7,845 bases of DNA from Chloroflexota bacterium (GCA_025450375.1 JANWHO010000213.1:1-7845), one strand, 5' to 3'; positions 1 to 6,558 are shown, counted from the first letter of the stretch. Notes: generated by a model not told the origin, from the sequence alone. A program made the numbers and translations.

Positions 1-2
1 CC

Positions 3-20
3 CTATTGACTCTATTGACT
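3..20. repeat. Tandem 9-bp direct repeat at the left edge
   Basis: The 9-mer CTATTGACT occurs twice back to back (3-11 and 12-20) in an AT-rich patch of about 35 bp, which stands out in this GC-rich window. Each copy holds a TTGACT that resembles a -35 box, but I see no good -10 at the right distance. The second copy also forms a short inverted repeat, CTATT/AATAG (12-16 and 22-26). It may be an operator or the edge of an upstream promoter region. Its role is unknown. Confidence 0.4.
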
Positions 21-75
21 TAATAGACAATAAGCCACTTCTGTTGTGTAGCCGACAAACCGCCTCCTTTGCCGG

Positions 76-104
76 TTGAGCAGAGGCATACTAAACAGTA
101 GCAT
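76..104 (+). promoter_or_regulatory. Possible sigma70-type promoter for the yceI-like gene
   Basis: TTGAGC (76-81) and TAGCAT (99-104) are separated by 17 bp. Each hexamer matches four of six bases of the -35 and -10 consensus. Transcription would start near 111 and leave a 5' leader of about 135 nt before the ATG at 248. The rest of 1-247 shows no credible gene. This is a pattern match only. Confidence 0.3.
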
Positions 105-247
105 AGTAAGCGACACTTGTCAGGTAGTCAACCAGCCGCACAGGTGACGGAGGGGCGGGGTGGCGCTCGTCGCCTCCGAGGAATCCCGGACCGGCGGCAT
201 GCCGGCTATCGCGAACGTACCCACGAGAAAGAAGACGGAGAGTACCT

Positions 248-805
248 ATGGCAATCGACGTGACAGAGGCTACCAAGCTCGCGACCTGGACTATCGACCC
301 GGCCCACTCCACGGCGGAATTCAGCGTGAAACACATGATGATCTCGAGCGTCAAGGGGCGCTTCGGGGTTATCAGCGGCGCGCTCCAGTTCGATGGCGCC
401 GATCTTACCACGGCGTCCGTTGAGGCGACTATCGAGGTCAACTCGATCACCACGGACCAGGCGCAGCGTGATGCACACCTGCGATCCCCCGATTTCTTCC
501 ATGTCGAGGAGCATCCCGGTATCACCTTCCGGAGCACGGGTGTGGAGCATGTAGAGGTGGATGCCTACCGCGTCCACGGCGATCTGACCATCCACGGGGT
601 CACGCGCCAGGTAACCCTGGAAACCACCTACGAAGGCCAGATTACCGACCCCTATGGCAATCGCCGGGCCGGCTTCGCCGCCGAGACGGCTCTCTCTCGG
701 AAGGACTACGGGCTGACCTACAACTCTGTTTTGGAGGCGGGCGGAGTCGCGGTCGGGGACAAGATCAAGATCACCATCCACCTGGAAGTCATCCGCCAGG
801 CGTAG
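248..805 (+). CDS. YceI family protein, cytoplasmic form
   Basis: This 185-residue protein belongs to the YceI family, small lipocalin-like beta-barrels that bind long isoprenoid or polyprenyl chains. Some members are periplasmic and induced by stress or high pH. Family signatures run the whole length: WTIDPAHS (14-21), FSVKHMMISSVKGRF (25-39), the RDAHLRSPDFF segment (74-84), GDLTIHGVT (111-119) and SRKDYGL (150-156), followed by LEAGG and VGD near the C-terminus. Length is normal for the family. There is no signal peptide or lipobox, so this copy should stay in the cytoplasm. The ATG has a purine-rich GGAG about 8 nt upstream, and the signature begins shortly after it. The gene stands alone, with a strong terminator just after the stop. 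The physiological ligand cannot be read from sequence. Confidence 0.93.
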   Translation: MAIDVTEATKLATWTIDPAHSTAEFSVKHMMISSVKGRFGVISGALQFDGADLTTASVEATIEVNSITTDQAQRDAHLRSPDFFHVEEHPGITFRSTGVEHVEVDAYRVHGDLTIHGVTRQVTLETTYEGQITDPYGNRRAGFAAETALSRKDYGLTYNSVLEAGGVAVGDKIKITIHLEVIRQA

Positions 806-815
806 TTCCTGTCGG

Positions 816-873
816 CGCTGAAAACAGGCGAGGGATCCCGTGCCGGCACGGGATCCCTCGCCTGTTTTCAGCG
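816..873. terminator. 58-bp perfect palindrome, likely bidirectional terminator
   Basis: Bases 816-873 form an uninterrupted inverted repeat centred between 844 and 845, with no mismatch across 29 pairs. In RNA the central CCGG would be the loop. The left arm begins with AAAA (820s) and the right arm ends with TTTT (864-867), so either strand gives a GC-rich stem followed by a short U-run. It lies 10 bp after the YceI stop codon and before the DsbA-family gene on the same strand. It should therefore end yceI transcription and insulate the next gene. The two embedded GGGATCCC sequences are themselves palindromic. Confidence 0.8.
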
Positions 874-980
874 TGTGTCTGGCGGCTGGCCGGGACGTGA
901 TAGGCGGATTACAGTGAAAGTGGCACGATAGGTCGCCCCTTGACGGGCGCTGGATATATGAGAAGCAGGGACAACGCGAC

Positions 981-1625
981 ATGAAGGTAGAGATTTGGTC
1001 TGATATTGTGTGCCCCTGGTGTTACATCGGCAAGCGGCGGTTCGAGGCTGCCCTGGCCCGATTCGAGCACCAGGACGCGGTCGAGGTTACGTGGCGCAGC
1101 TTCGAACTCGACCCCAATGCGTCTCCCAGGTCGGCGGGCACCCTGGACGAGCTCCTGGCGCGGAAGTATGGCCAGACCAAGGAGCAAGCGGCGGCCGGCC
1201 ACGCGCGGCTCACCGCGCTGGCCGCCGAGGATGGCCTGGAATACCATTTCGACCGCGCCCAGCACGGCAACACCTTCGATGCCCATCGCCTCACGCATCT
1301 GGCGGCGTCCCATGACCTGCAAGACGTGATGGAGGAGCGCCTGATGCGCGCGTACTTCACCGAGGGCCTCCCGATCAGCGATCCGGATACCCTGGTCCGG
1401 CTTGCCGCCGAGGTTGGCATGGACGGGGAGGAGGCGCGGACGGTCCTGGCCGGCGACGCCTATGCCGCCGAGACGCGGGCGGACGAGGAGCGCGCCGCCG
1501 CGTTCGGCATTCGGGGTGTCCCTTTCGTGGTAGTTGACGAGGCGTATGGAGTATCGGGCGCGCAGCCGGCCGAGGTGTTCCTGGACGCTCTGGAGAAAGG
1601 GTGGGCGGCACGAGCGGGCCATTGA
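981..1625 (+). CDS. DsbA family oxidoreductase, FrnE-like
   Basis: This 214-residue protein has a thioredoxin fold with a large helical insertion. It matches the FrnE/2-hydroxychromene-2-carboxylate isomerase-like branch of the DsbA superfamily. The N-terminus is a beta strand leading into SDIVCPWCYIG, giving a CPWC redox motif (C11, C14). The family motif NTFDAHRL is at 97-104. The cis-proline loop GIRGVPFVVVD (177-187) places P181 opposite the active site. There is no signal peptide, so it should act in the cytoplasm as a thiol-disulfide oxidoreductase or isomerase; the substrate is unknown. Length is typical. A weak AGGGA lies 9 nt before the ATG. The start is fixed by the conserved MKVEIWSDIVCPWC opening. 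The LysE-family gene follows after 48 bp, so the two may share a transcript. Confidence 0.93.
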   Translation: MKVEIWSDIVCPWCYIGKRRFEAALARFEHQDAVEVTWRSFELDPNASPRSAGTLDELLARKYGQTKEQAAAGHARLTALAAEDGLEYHFDRAQHGNTFDAHRLTHLAASHDLQDVMEERLMRAYFTEGLPISDPDTLVRLAAEVGMDGEEARTVLAGDAYAAETRADEERAAAFGIRGVPFVVVDEAYGVSGAQPAEVFLDALEKGWAARAGH

Positions 1626-1673
1626 CCGTTGGGCGTGCGGTACACTTGGTGAACGGTAAGGATAGGTCTTTCC

Positions 1674-2312
1674 ATGCACCTCCATCTGCTTGCGTTCATC
1701 GGGGTCGCCGCCCTGCTCACGATCACGCCGGGCGCCGACATGGCGGTGGTCACCCGTATCGCGTTGGCGCGCGGGCGGCGGGCGGCCTGGCTGACCAGCC
1801 TGGGGATTATCAACGGGCTGCTCTGCTGGGCAATTGCCGCCGCCCTGGGACTGGCGGCGCTCCTCAACGCCTCGGCCACCGCCTTCACCGTGCTGAAGCT
1901 CGCCGGAGCCGCCTATCTGATCCTGATGGGCATCCAGACGCTCTGGCGGACGCGCCCCTCCGTCATATGGGCCGGCGCGGAGCCCGAGGCCGATCCAGGG
2001 ATCGCGTCCCGACAGGGCGGATGGTCGGCCTACCGCCAGGGGCTGCTGAGTAACCTGCTCAACCCCAAGATCGCCGTCTTCTATACTACCTTCCTGCCGC
2101 AGTTCATGGCGCCCGGTGATCCGGTGTTCGCCACCTCGCTGCTGCTGGCGGGCATCCACATGAGCATGGGCCTGATCTGGCTCTTCGCCTACACTTTTCT
2201 GGTCACTCGGGCCGGGGATGTGTTGCGCCGCCCGCGGATCAAAACCGCCATGGAGCGCGTCACCGGCACGGTGCTGATCGGCTTCGGTCTGCGGCTGGGG
2301 CTGGCGCGCTAA
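1674..2312 (+). CDS. LysE/RhtB family amino-acid exporter
   Basis: This 212-residue inner-membrane protein belongs to the LysE/RhtB family, which exports amino acids or their analogues (lysine, homoserine, threonine, leucine). Hydrophobic segments lie near residues 4-27, 38-65, 70-91, 133-147, 153-178 and 196-210, matching the usual six-segment plan. The two family motifs are present: TPGADM (18-23, the PGPD-like element) and NLLNPK (127-132) just before the fourth hydrophobic segment. A soluble loop of about 30 residues separates the halves. The ATG has AAGGATAGG 7-15 nt upstream. It follows the DsbA-family gene closely and converges on the DinB gene, with 57 bp between stops. The exported substrate cannot be assigned. 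Confidence 0.92.
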   Translation: MHLHLLAFIGVAALLTITPGADMAVVTRIALARGRRAAWLTSLGIINGLLCWAIAAALGLAALLNASATAFTVLKLAGAAYLILMGIQTLWRTRPSVIWAGAEPEADPGIASRQGGWSAYRQGLLSNLLNPKIAVFYTTFLPQFMAPGDPVFATSLLLAGIHMSMGLIWLFAYTFLVTRAGDVLRRPRIKTAMERVTGTVLIGFGLRLGLAR

Positions 2313-2369
2313 CGCAACCCGCCGTCCACCGCGAGATCCATCCTTCCCTTTCTTGTCTGTACCTATCCG

Positions 2370-2885
2370 CTATCCGGCCGGTTCCGGTAGGTAGGGCGCC
2401 TCCAGATGGATATCTCCCACGAATTCCGGCAAGTCGACATGGCCCAGCAACTGGCGGATCGCCTGCGCCTCGCCGATATGGAACCAGTAGTGATAGATCA
2501 CCCGTTGCAGGAGGCTGCCCAGCGAGTGATCCATCGGCTTCCCGCGGACCACAGGATGGGATTGTAGACTGGCGGTGGTCAAGCTTTCGAGGAAAGGGTC
2601 GGCGGCGCGGGTCACCGCGTGCCATGCCTCCCACATGTCCTCGAGCGGCGGGGTGGTGGCCGGCTTCCCATACGCGGCCAATTCGTCCACTTCCGGCACC
2701 AATACGATACCCTGGGCTGCCCCCAGCCAGTAGCGGTGTTCTTGCGAGGTCAGATGGGCAAGCATCCAACTGATGCAGTTCATGGGCGGGAAGCGCGTGC
2801 GTGCCTCCTGATCGGACACCCCATTCAGGGCTCGGATCAGTTCATTCCGAGTAAAGCGCAACTGGATAACCAATGGATGGGTCAC
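2370..2885 (-). CDS. DinB/YfiT family protein (putative metal-dependent enzyme)
   Basis: This 171-residue protein from a GTG start looks like the DinB/YfiT superfamily, four-helix bundles with a metal-binding histidine triad. Some members are thiol-dependent S-transferases such as bacillithiol or mycothiol transferases. Visible features are an N-terminal helix, ISWMLAHLTSQEHRYW (38-53) with H44 and H50, and YHYWFHIGEAQAIRQ (131-145) with H132 and H136. This gives the usual single His plus HxxxH arrangement. The frame stays open upstream to 3002, but that would put about 120 bp inside the decarboxylase gene. The GTG at 2885 overlaps the decarboxylase TGA by four bases and has GGAG 7 nt upstream, so I take it as the start. 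Co-translation with the decarboxylase is very likely. The substrate is unknown. Confidence 0.82.
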   Translation of the reverse strand: MTHPLVIQLRFTRNELIRALNGVSDQEARTRFPPMNCISWMLAHLTSQEHRYWLGAAQGIVLVPEVDELAAYGKPATTPPLEDMWEAWHAVTRAADPFLESLTTASLQSHPVVRGKPMDHSLGSLLQRVIYHYWFHIGEAQAIRQLLGHVDLPEFVGDIHLEAPYLPEPAG

Positions 2886-4429
2886 GTGATCTCTCCCCCT
2901 CCCGCCAAACGGGCTCCGATCGTTTCCACCGTATCCACCAGGATCTCGATATCCTCGACCGTGGCCCGAGGATTGACGATGCAGGCGCGGAGCACGAAGC
3001 ACCCATCCAGTAGGGTACTGGATAGGAAGGCGCGGCCGCCTAGCTGAAGGTCTCGCAAGATCGCTTGATTGAGCGTGTTAAGGGGCTCCGCCTCGTGGCC
3101 GCGCCCGCGCGGCAGATAGCGGAAGCAGACGATGCTCAGGTTTGCCGCCAGCAACTCCAGATCCGGGCTGGCCGCGATCCGCTCGGCCAGGTAGCCGGCC
3201 AGCGCGCAATCATGCTCGATAGCCTCGGCATAGCCGCCGATCCCATGGTGCTTCAGGGCCATCCACACTTTCAAAGCGCGGAAGCCTCGGGTCTGCTGGA
3301 AGCCGAACTCGCTGAGCCACGGCGGCCCTCCCACCCCGGTTGGGCTCCCATCGGTGCGCAAGTAGGGCGGCACCAAACTAAAGGTATCGCGTAACGCCTC
3401 CGCGTCACGCACGAGGACCAGTCCCGCCTCCACCGGCACGTAGAGCCACTTGTGCGGATCCAGGGCCACGCTGTCGGCCAGCGCCAACGGCGCCAGTTCG
3501 TCCCGATACCGCTTGGTGAGGATGGCGGGCGCCCCATAGGCGCCATCCACATGCAACCAAAGCTCGTGCCGCCTGCAGAGATCGACGATCTCGGCCAGAG
3601 GGTCGATCGCTCCCGTGTTCACCGTTCCCGCGCTGGCCACCACCGCGATTGGCCGATGGCCGGCCGCGCGATCTCGGACCACTGCCTCTTCCAGCCCGTC
3701 GACCCGCATCCGTCCCCGTTCGTCCGCCGGCACGAGCCGCAAGTTGTCGCCGCCGATCCCCAGCATTTCCACTGCCTTACGCGCGCAGCCGTGGCCCTCA
3801 ACACAGGCGTAAACGATCAGGCGGGGCACCGTGCCCTGGAGGCCGGCTGCCCGGACGTCCCAACCCGCCTTGACATGACGGGCCACGGCCAGCCCGGTGA
3901 GGGTGGCCATCGAGCCGCCGCTGACCAGCAATCCCATGCAGCTGGGCGGGAAGCCGAGCAGCGCCGCGAACCATTGTCCCACCTGGCGCTCGATGTAGAC
4001 GGCGGCATGGTTCCCCCCGGCCACGCTCGGATTCATGGCGGCAGCCAGGCTCTCGGCGAAAATGCCCATCACGGCGGGCGGGGAATTCACCCAGCCGAAG
4101 AAACGGGGATGACCGTTCCCGAAAGGGTAGGGGGCAATGGTCGCGGCGAACTCCTCCAGGATCGCGTCCGGCGGCTGACCCGCCTCGGGTGATGGGGTAG
4201 TCAAGAAGGCCACCGCCAATTCCTCGGGGACTGGTTGAAAGACCGGCTGTTCCGGGAGGTTAGCGAGATGATCGGCAATCAGATCCACCACCTGATACCC
4301 CACCCGACGGATGTCCTCGGCGGGCCACTCCCAACGGCGCCGCGCCTCGGGAGGAAAATCGAGGGGACTGGAGAGGCCGTCTCGGGCAGCCAGCTTCGGC
4401 GCGTCAGGGCGTGGGTGATCGGCGCTCAT
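2882..4429 (-). CDS. Group II PLP-dependent amino-acid decarboxylase
   Basis: This 515-residue, fold-type I PLP enzyme belongs to the pyridoxal-dependent decarboxylase family of aromatic-L-amino-acid, histidine and glutamate decarboxylases. It would remove CO2 from an L-amino acid in the cytoplasm to give an amine. Motifs run in order: HPRFFGWVNSPP (107-118, active-site entry), VSGGSMA (169-175, phosphate binding), VEGHGCARKA (210-219, H213 in the position of the ring-stacking His), ASAGTVNTGAIDP (265-277), HVDGAYG (293-299, D295 contacting the pyridine nitrogen) and DPHKWLYVP (324-332, K327 forming the Schiff base). The C-terminal domain follows from about 370. The HPRFFGWVNSPP stretch and overall layout favour the aromatic-type branch, but substrate, and an aldehyde synthase alternative, cannot be settled. 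GGACGGAG lies just upstream of the ATG. DinB follows with a 4-base overlap. Confidence 0.93.
   Translation of the reverse strand: MSADHPRPDAPKLAARDGLSSPLDFPPEARRRWEWPAEDIRRVGYQVVDLIADHLANLPEQPVFQPVPEELAVAFLTTPSPEAGQPPDAILEEFAATIAPYPFGNGHPRFFGWVNSPPAVMGIFAESLAAAMNPSVAGGNHAAVYIERQVGQWFAALLGFPPSCMGLLVSGGSMATLTGLAVARHVKAGWDVRAAGLQGTVPRLIVYACVEGHGCARKAVEMLGIGGDNLRLVPADERGRMRVDGLEEAVVRDRAAGHRPIAVVASAGTVNTGAIDPLAEIVDLCRRHELWLHVDGAYGAPAILTKRYRDELAPLALADSVALDPHKWLYVPVEAGLVLVRDAEALRDTFSLVPPYLRTDGSPTGVGGPPWLSEFGFQQTRGFRALKVWMALKHHGIGGYAEAIEHDCALAGYLAERIAASPDLELLAANLSIVCFRYLPRGRGHEAEPLNTLNQAILRDLQLGGRAFLSSTLLDGCFVLRACIVNPRATVEDIEILVDTVETIGARLAGGGEIT
2893..2902 (-). promoter_or_regulatory. Ribosome binding site that sets the DinB GTG start
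   Basis: On the minus strand a purine run (GGAGGGGGAG) lies inside the last codons of the decarboxylase gene. Its last GGAG ends 7 nt before the GTG at 2885. It supports the GTG over the upstream in-frame starts and supports coupled re-initiation at the GTGA overlap. Confidence 0.7.
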
Positions 4430-4510
4430 GGATTCTCCGTCCCTTGGCGATCATGAGCCTGGGCAGCGGTATGGGCTGCTTCCGCCTTCAGGCCTGGGCC
4501 TTACCCACGA

Positions 4511-4516
4511 ATCATA
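4511..4516 (-). promoter_or_regulatory. Possible -10 element for the decarboxylase-DinB operon
   Basis: On the minus strand TATGAT (5 of 6 consensus bases) lies about 80 nt before the decarboxylase ATG and just downstream of the hairpin at 4541-4565. No good -35 is seen at 16-18 nt, so this is weak. Apart from this and the hairpin, 4430-4591 holds nothing I can support. Confidence 0.25.
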
Positions 4517-4540
4517 CCCTGACGCCGTGCATACGCCTTT

Positions 4541-4565
4541 GGTAGGGGCACCGGGTACCCCTACC
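4541..4565 (-). terminator. Hairpin after the glycosidase-like gene, possible terminator
   Basis: Arms GGTAGGGG and CCCCTACC form an 8-bp stem around a 9-nt loop, 26 nt past the glycosidase-like stop codon on the minus strand. No U-run follows, so intrinsic termination is uncertain. Position and GC content fit a terminator or an mRNA 3'-end stabiliser that separates this gene from the decarboxylase operon. Confidence 0.45.
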
Positions 4566-4591
4566 CAGATCTTACCGCCGGACGCGGCGGG

Positions 4592-5755
4592 TCAGGCGGT
4601 CCCTTCGTCCAGGTTGTCCAACTCGGGATCGGCGGGCTGCCGGCGCGGATCCTTCGCCAACCGGCGCCGGGCCAACTCCATGAAGCCGGCCTCGATCGCC
4701 GATTCGGCGCCGCAGTTTGGCGAGATCTCGTCTTCGCTGACCCCATCGGCGCAGCGGCCATTCCGCGGATTGTAGAGGGATCGCCCAACCGGATTGTCGG
4801 CGTGAACCCAGTCGACGCAGGCAAGGGCCAACTGGTAATACCGTTCCTGGCCCGTCGCGCGATAGAGTTCTTCCAGGCCAAGCATGAGGGTAGACACGTC
4901 GTACACGCATTTCGGATCCTGGCTCCAGGGGGCGGTTGCCCGGAACTGCGCGTTCACCAGCGGCTCGATCGCGTGGGCCACGGTGCGCTCGCAGGCGACA
5001 AGGTAATCCAGGCGGGAAAAGAGATGGCCGGCCCGCGCGACGGCCTGCAACTGATGGTACCCCCACGGCAAGAGGTTGTCAGCCCCCTTGCGGTCCCGCA
5101 TGTAGTCCGGCCCACTGGTGACGATGCGGTCGCAGAGGGCATGGATGCGCCGGGCCAGCGCGGCGGTGGGTTCGGTCGCGTACCATTCCATGAGCGCAAG
5201 GGCTTGGATCGCCACCACTTTCAGATAGCGCGTACCGGCGAATCGTCCCTGTTCGAATAGCTCCCGATACCGCTGGTCGCCGGTCACCCGCCACCCAGCC
5301 GCCAGGGCCCAGAGGGCTCGCGAGGTCCACCACTGGCCGCCAGGGTATGATGTGCGCCCGTGCCGCTTCTTCCGCCCAACCCGGTCAACGATAAAATTGG
5401 TGAAGCGCCCGTCCGGCTCCTGCATATAGGCCACGAATCCCAGCCAGTTCCGCGCCAGGGCGCGCGCGGATGGGACGCGTAGCTGCTCATACGCCCGCAG
5501 AGCGAGGAGGGCGGCCCGCGCCGCGTCGTCTACGCAAGCAATGCCCTCGGGCCCGCTTTCGGCCGCGCGAATAAACCGGAGCCGCGGTTGTGATCCATCC
5601 TCCTCCGGGTGTGAGTAGATATGAATGAAGACGATAGGGTCGTCCTCGCTTTTGACTGGCTCGGATAACCGGGTCAGGTGCCGAAGGATACCAGGCACCC
5701 GCGGCAGATCCGGCAAACCCGTGGGATCGCTGGTAGACAAGGCATTCGATGACAT
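4592..5755 (-). CDS. Six-hairpin (alpha/alpha toroid) glycosidase-like protein
   Basis: This 387-residue protein has no signal peptide. Repeated paired helices rich in aromatic and acidic residues suggest an alpha/alpha-toroid, as in six-hairpin glycosidases. Notable segments are GIACVDDAARAALLALRAYE (71-90), DGRFTNFIVDR (115-125), SYPGGQWWTSRALWAL (136-151), DNLLPWGYHQLQAVARAG (226-243), DPKCVYDVSTLMLGLEELY (280-298) and an ending with CGAESAIEAGFMEL (348-361). The DDxAR and GAES elements resemble what I recall of an uncharacterised domain fused to the C-terminus of some family 4 glycosyltransferases; here it stands alone. Enzyme activity is not established. The frame is open to 5923, but the ATG at 5755 has GAAGAG just upstream and begins a more typical sequence, so I prefer it. 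A saccharide-acting role in the cytoplasm is an inference. Confidence 0.7.
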   Translation of the reverse strand: MSSNALSTSDPTGLPDLPRVPGILRHLTRLSEPVKSEDDPIVFIHIYSHPEEDGSQPRLRFIRAAESGPEGIACVDDAARAALLALRAYEQLRVPSARALARNWLGFVAYMQEPDGRFTNFIVDRVGRKKRHGRTSYPGGQWWTSRALWALAAGWRVTGDQRYRELFEQGRFAGTRYLKVVAIQALALMEWYATEPTAALARRIHALCDRIVTSGPDYMRDRKGADNLLPWGYHQLQAVARAGHLFSRLDYLVACERTVAHAIEPLVNAQFRATAPWSQDPKCVYDVSTLMLGLEELYRATGQERYYQLALACVDWVHADNPVGRSLYNPRNGRCADGVSEDEISPNCGAESAIEAGFMELARRRLAKDPRRQPADPELDNLDEGTA

Positions 5756-5816
5756 GATCTCTTCTTTCTCGTGCGCGCGCTCCGCATGGCGCGAGAGCAC
5801 GCGGCGGGCCGGCTCA

Positions 5817-5838
5817 TGGGCTAGTTGTTCACAGCCCA
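5817..5838 (-). other. Hairpin in the leader of the glycosidase-like gene
   Basis: TGGGCT (5817-5822) and AGCCCA (5833-5838) form a 6-bp stem around a 10-nt loop, about 60 nt before the start codon at 5755. A second, bulged stem lies nearer the start (5770-5778 with 5789-5801). These could be leader structure or chance pairing in GC-rich DNA. Confidence 0.3.
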
Positions 5839-5901
5839 AGCTTCGTGATTCTGGGTATAAGTGTCGCCCATCCCGAACCGGCCTGCCTCCACCATTTGGG
5901 T

Positions 5902-5959
5902 GATCCCACCGGTCAGGGTGCATTAGCCCCCGCGACTTCGGCGGGGTCCTGGTGGGACC
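5902..5959 (-). other. Structured intergenic element, possible leader RNA or terminator
   Basis: An outer helix pairs 5951-5959 with 5902-5910 and encloses a second hairpin, CCCCGC (5928-5933) with GCGGGG (5941-5946) and a 7-nt loop. Read on the minus strand the outer helix has nine contiguous pairs, including one G-U. Read on the plus strand the same position is an A-C mismatch, so a minus-strand transcript fits better. It lies 32 nt past the stop of the membrane transporter gene and about 150 nt before the glycosidase-like gene, both on the minus strand. It could end the first transcript or be the leader of the second. No U-run follows. Confidence 0.4.
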
Positions 5960-5990
5960 GTAACAGAGGCGGCATTTCGCGGCAAACCGG

Positions 5991-6527
5991 TCACGAGCTC
6001 CCGATCTTCACTCCGGCGAAGAACACCAGTCCGCCACCCCCGATCACCTGGAGAACCGAGAAGAAGAAATTCATCTTGAAATAGTGGAAGCGGATATAAG
6101 CAATGACCAGAAGCTCGATCCCGACCACCGCGTAGGCGGCGGTGAGCGCCGTGTTCTTATTGGCCAGTAAGAAGGGCAAGGTGTGCCCGAGCCCCCCAAG
6201 GAAGGTCATTAGCCCAGTTATCCCTCCCCGGAGCCAGGGGCTGCCGCGCCCGGTAATCGTGCCGTCGTCGGATAGCGCCTCGGAAAAAGCCATGGAGATT
6301 CCGGCACCGACCGCCGCCGCCAGACCAATCAGGAAGACCGTGTGCGTCCCGCTGGTGGTGGCGAACGCGGTGGCGAAGATAGGGGCCAGGGTGGAGACCG
6401 AGCCGTCCATCAACCCCGCCAATCCCGGCTGAATATATTGGAGGACGAAGGCCCGTTCCTTCTCCGCCACGGTTAAGCCCGGTCCTCGCTCGTTGGGCGT
6501 GCCTTGTTCCCCGGTTACGGTTGCCAT
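5991..6527 (-). CDS. VIT1/MbfA-type membrane iron (manganese) transporter, single domain
   Basis: This 178-residue integral membrane protein matches the VIT1/CCC1 family and most closely the C-terminal membrane half of MbfA (erythrin-VIT proteins). These export Fe2+, or Mn2+, from the cytoplasm. About 30 soluble residues precede QPGLAGLMDGSVSTLAP (33-49). Five hydrophobic helices lie near 37-57, 62-84, 102-122, 126-147 and 153-175. D41 in helix 1 and M80/E83 in helix 2 sit where VIT1 proteins carry metal-path residues. The helix 2-3 loop has SDDGTITGRGSPWLRG (86-101). MbfA normally has an N-terminal ferritin-like domain of about 150 residues, absent here. The TTG at 6542 is rejected because GGAGGAG lies 6 nt before the ATG at 6527. 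The gene is divergent from a PerR-like regulator and has a PerR-box-like site in its promoter region. Confidence 0.85.
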   Translation of the reverse strand: MATVTGEQGTPNERGPGLTVAEKERAFVLQYIQPGLAGLMDGSVSTLAPIFATAFATTSGTHTVFLIGLAAAVGAGISMAFSEALSDDGTITGRGSPWLRGGITGLMTFLGGLGHTLPFLLANKNTALTAAYAVVGIELLVIAYIRFHYFKMNFFFSVLQVIGGGGLVFFAGVKIGSS

Positions 6528-6533
6528 CCACCG

Positions 6534-6540
6534 CTCCTCC
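6534..6540 (-). promoter_or_regulatory. Strong Shine-Dalgarno for the transporter
   Basis: GGAGGAG on the minus strand lies 6 nt before the ATG at 6527. It decides against the upstream in-frame TTG at 6542, which would place this sequence inside the coding region. Confidence 0.75.
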
Positions 6541-6558
6541 AACCCACATGACCTAGAA

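Noticed and set aside
206..982. Minus-strand open frame of 258 codons opposite the YceI gene
   Set aside because: It lies antisense to a clear YceI gene and runs through the palindromic terminator. The product has no recognisable domain.
909..2159. Long minus-strand open frame of 416 codons opposite the DsbA and LysE genes
   Set aside because: It is antisense to two well-supported genes, its low-complexity Arg/Gly/Gln-rich product matches no family, and open antisense frames are common in GC-rich DNA.
2363..2376. Tandem 7-mer CTATCCG over the DinB stop codon
   Set aside because: Two short copies are easily expected by chance and suggest no function.
2886..3002. Upstream extension of the DinB frame to 3002
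   Set aside because: It would overlap the decarboxylase by about 120 bp and adds an Arg/Gly-rich tail foreign to DinB proteins. The GTG at 2885 has a good ribosome site and a 4-base overlap.
3452..4192. Plus-strand open frame of 246 codons inside the decarboxylase gene
   Set aside because: The opposite strand encodes all the PLP-enzyme motifs, so this is a shadow frame.
5860..5885. Minus-strand GGTTCGGGAT resembling a tRNA T-arm
   Set aside because: No matching acceptor, D or anticodon arms can be placed around it, so it is not a tRNA.
5756..5923. Upstream extension of the glycosidase-like frame to 5923
   Set aside because: The extra 56 residues look non-coding (basic, low conservation character) and cross several hairpins. 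The ATG at 5755 has a better ribosome site.
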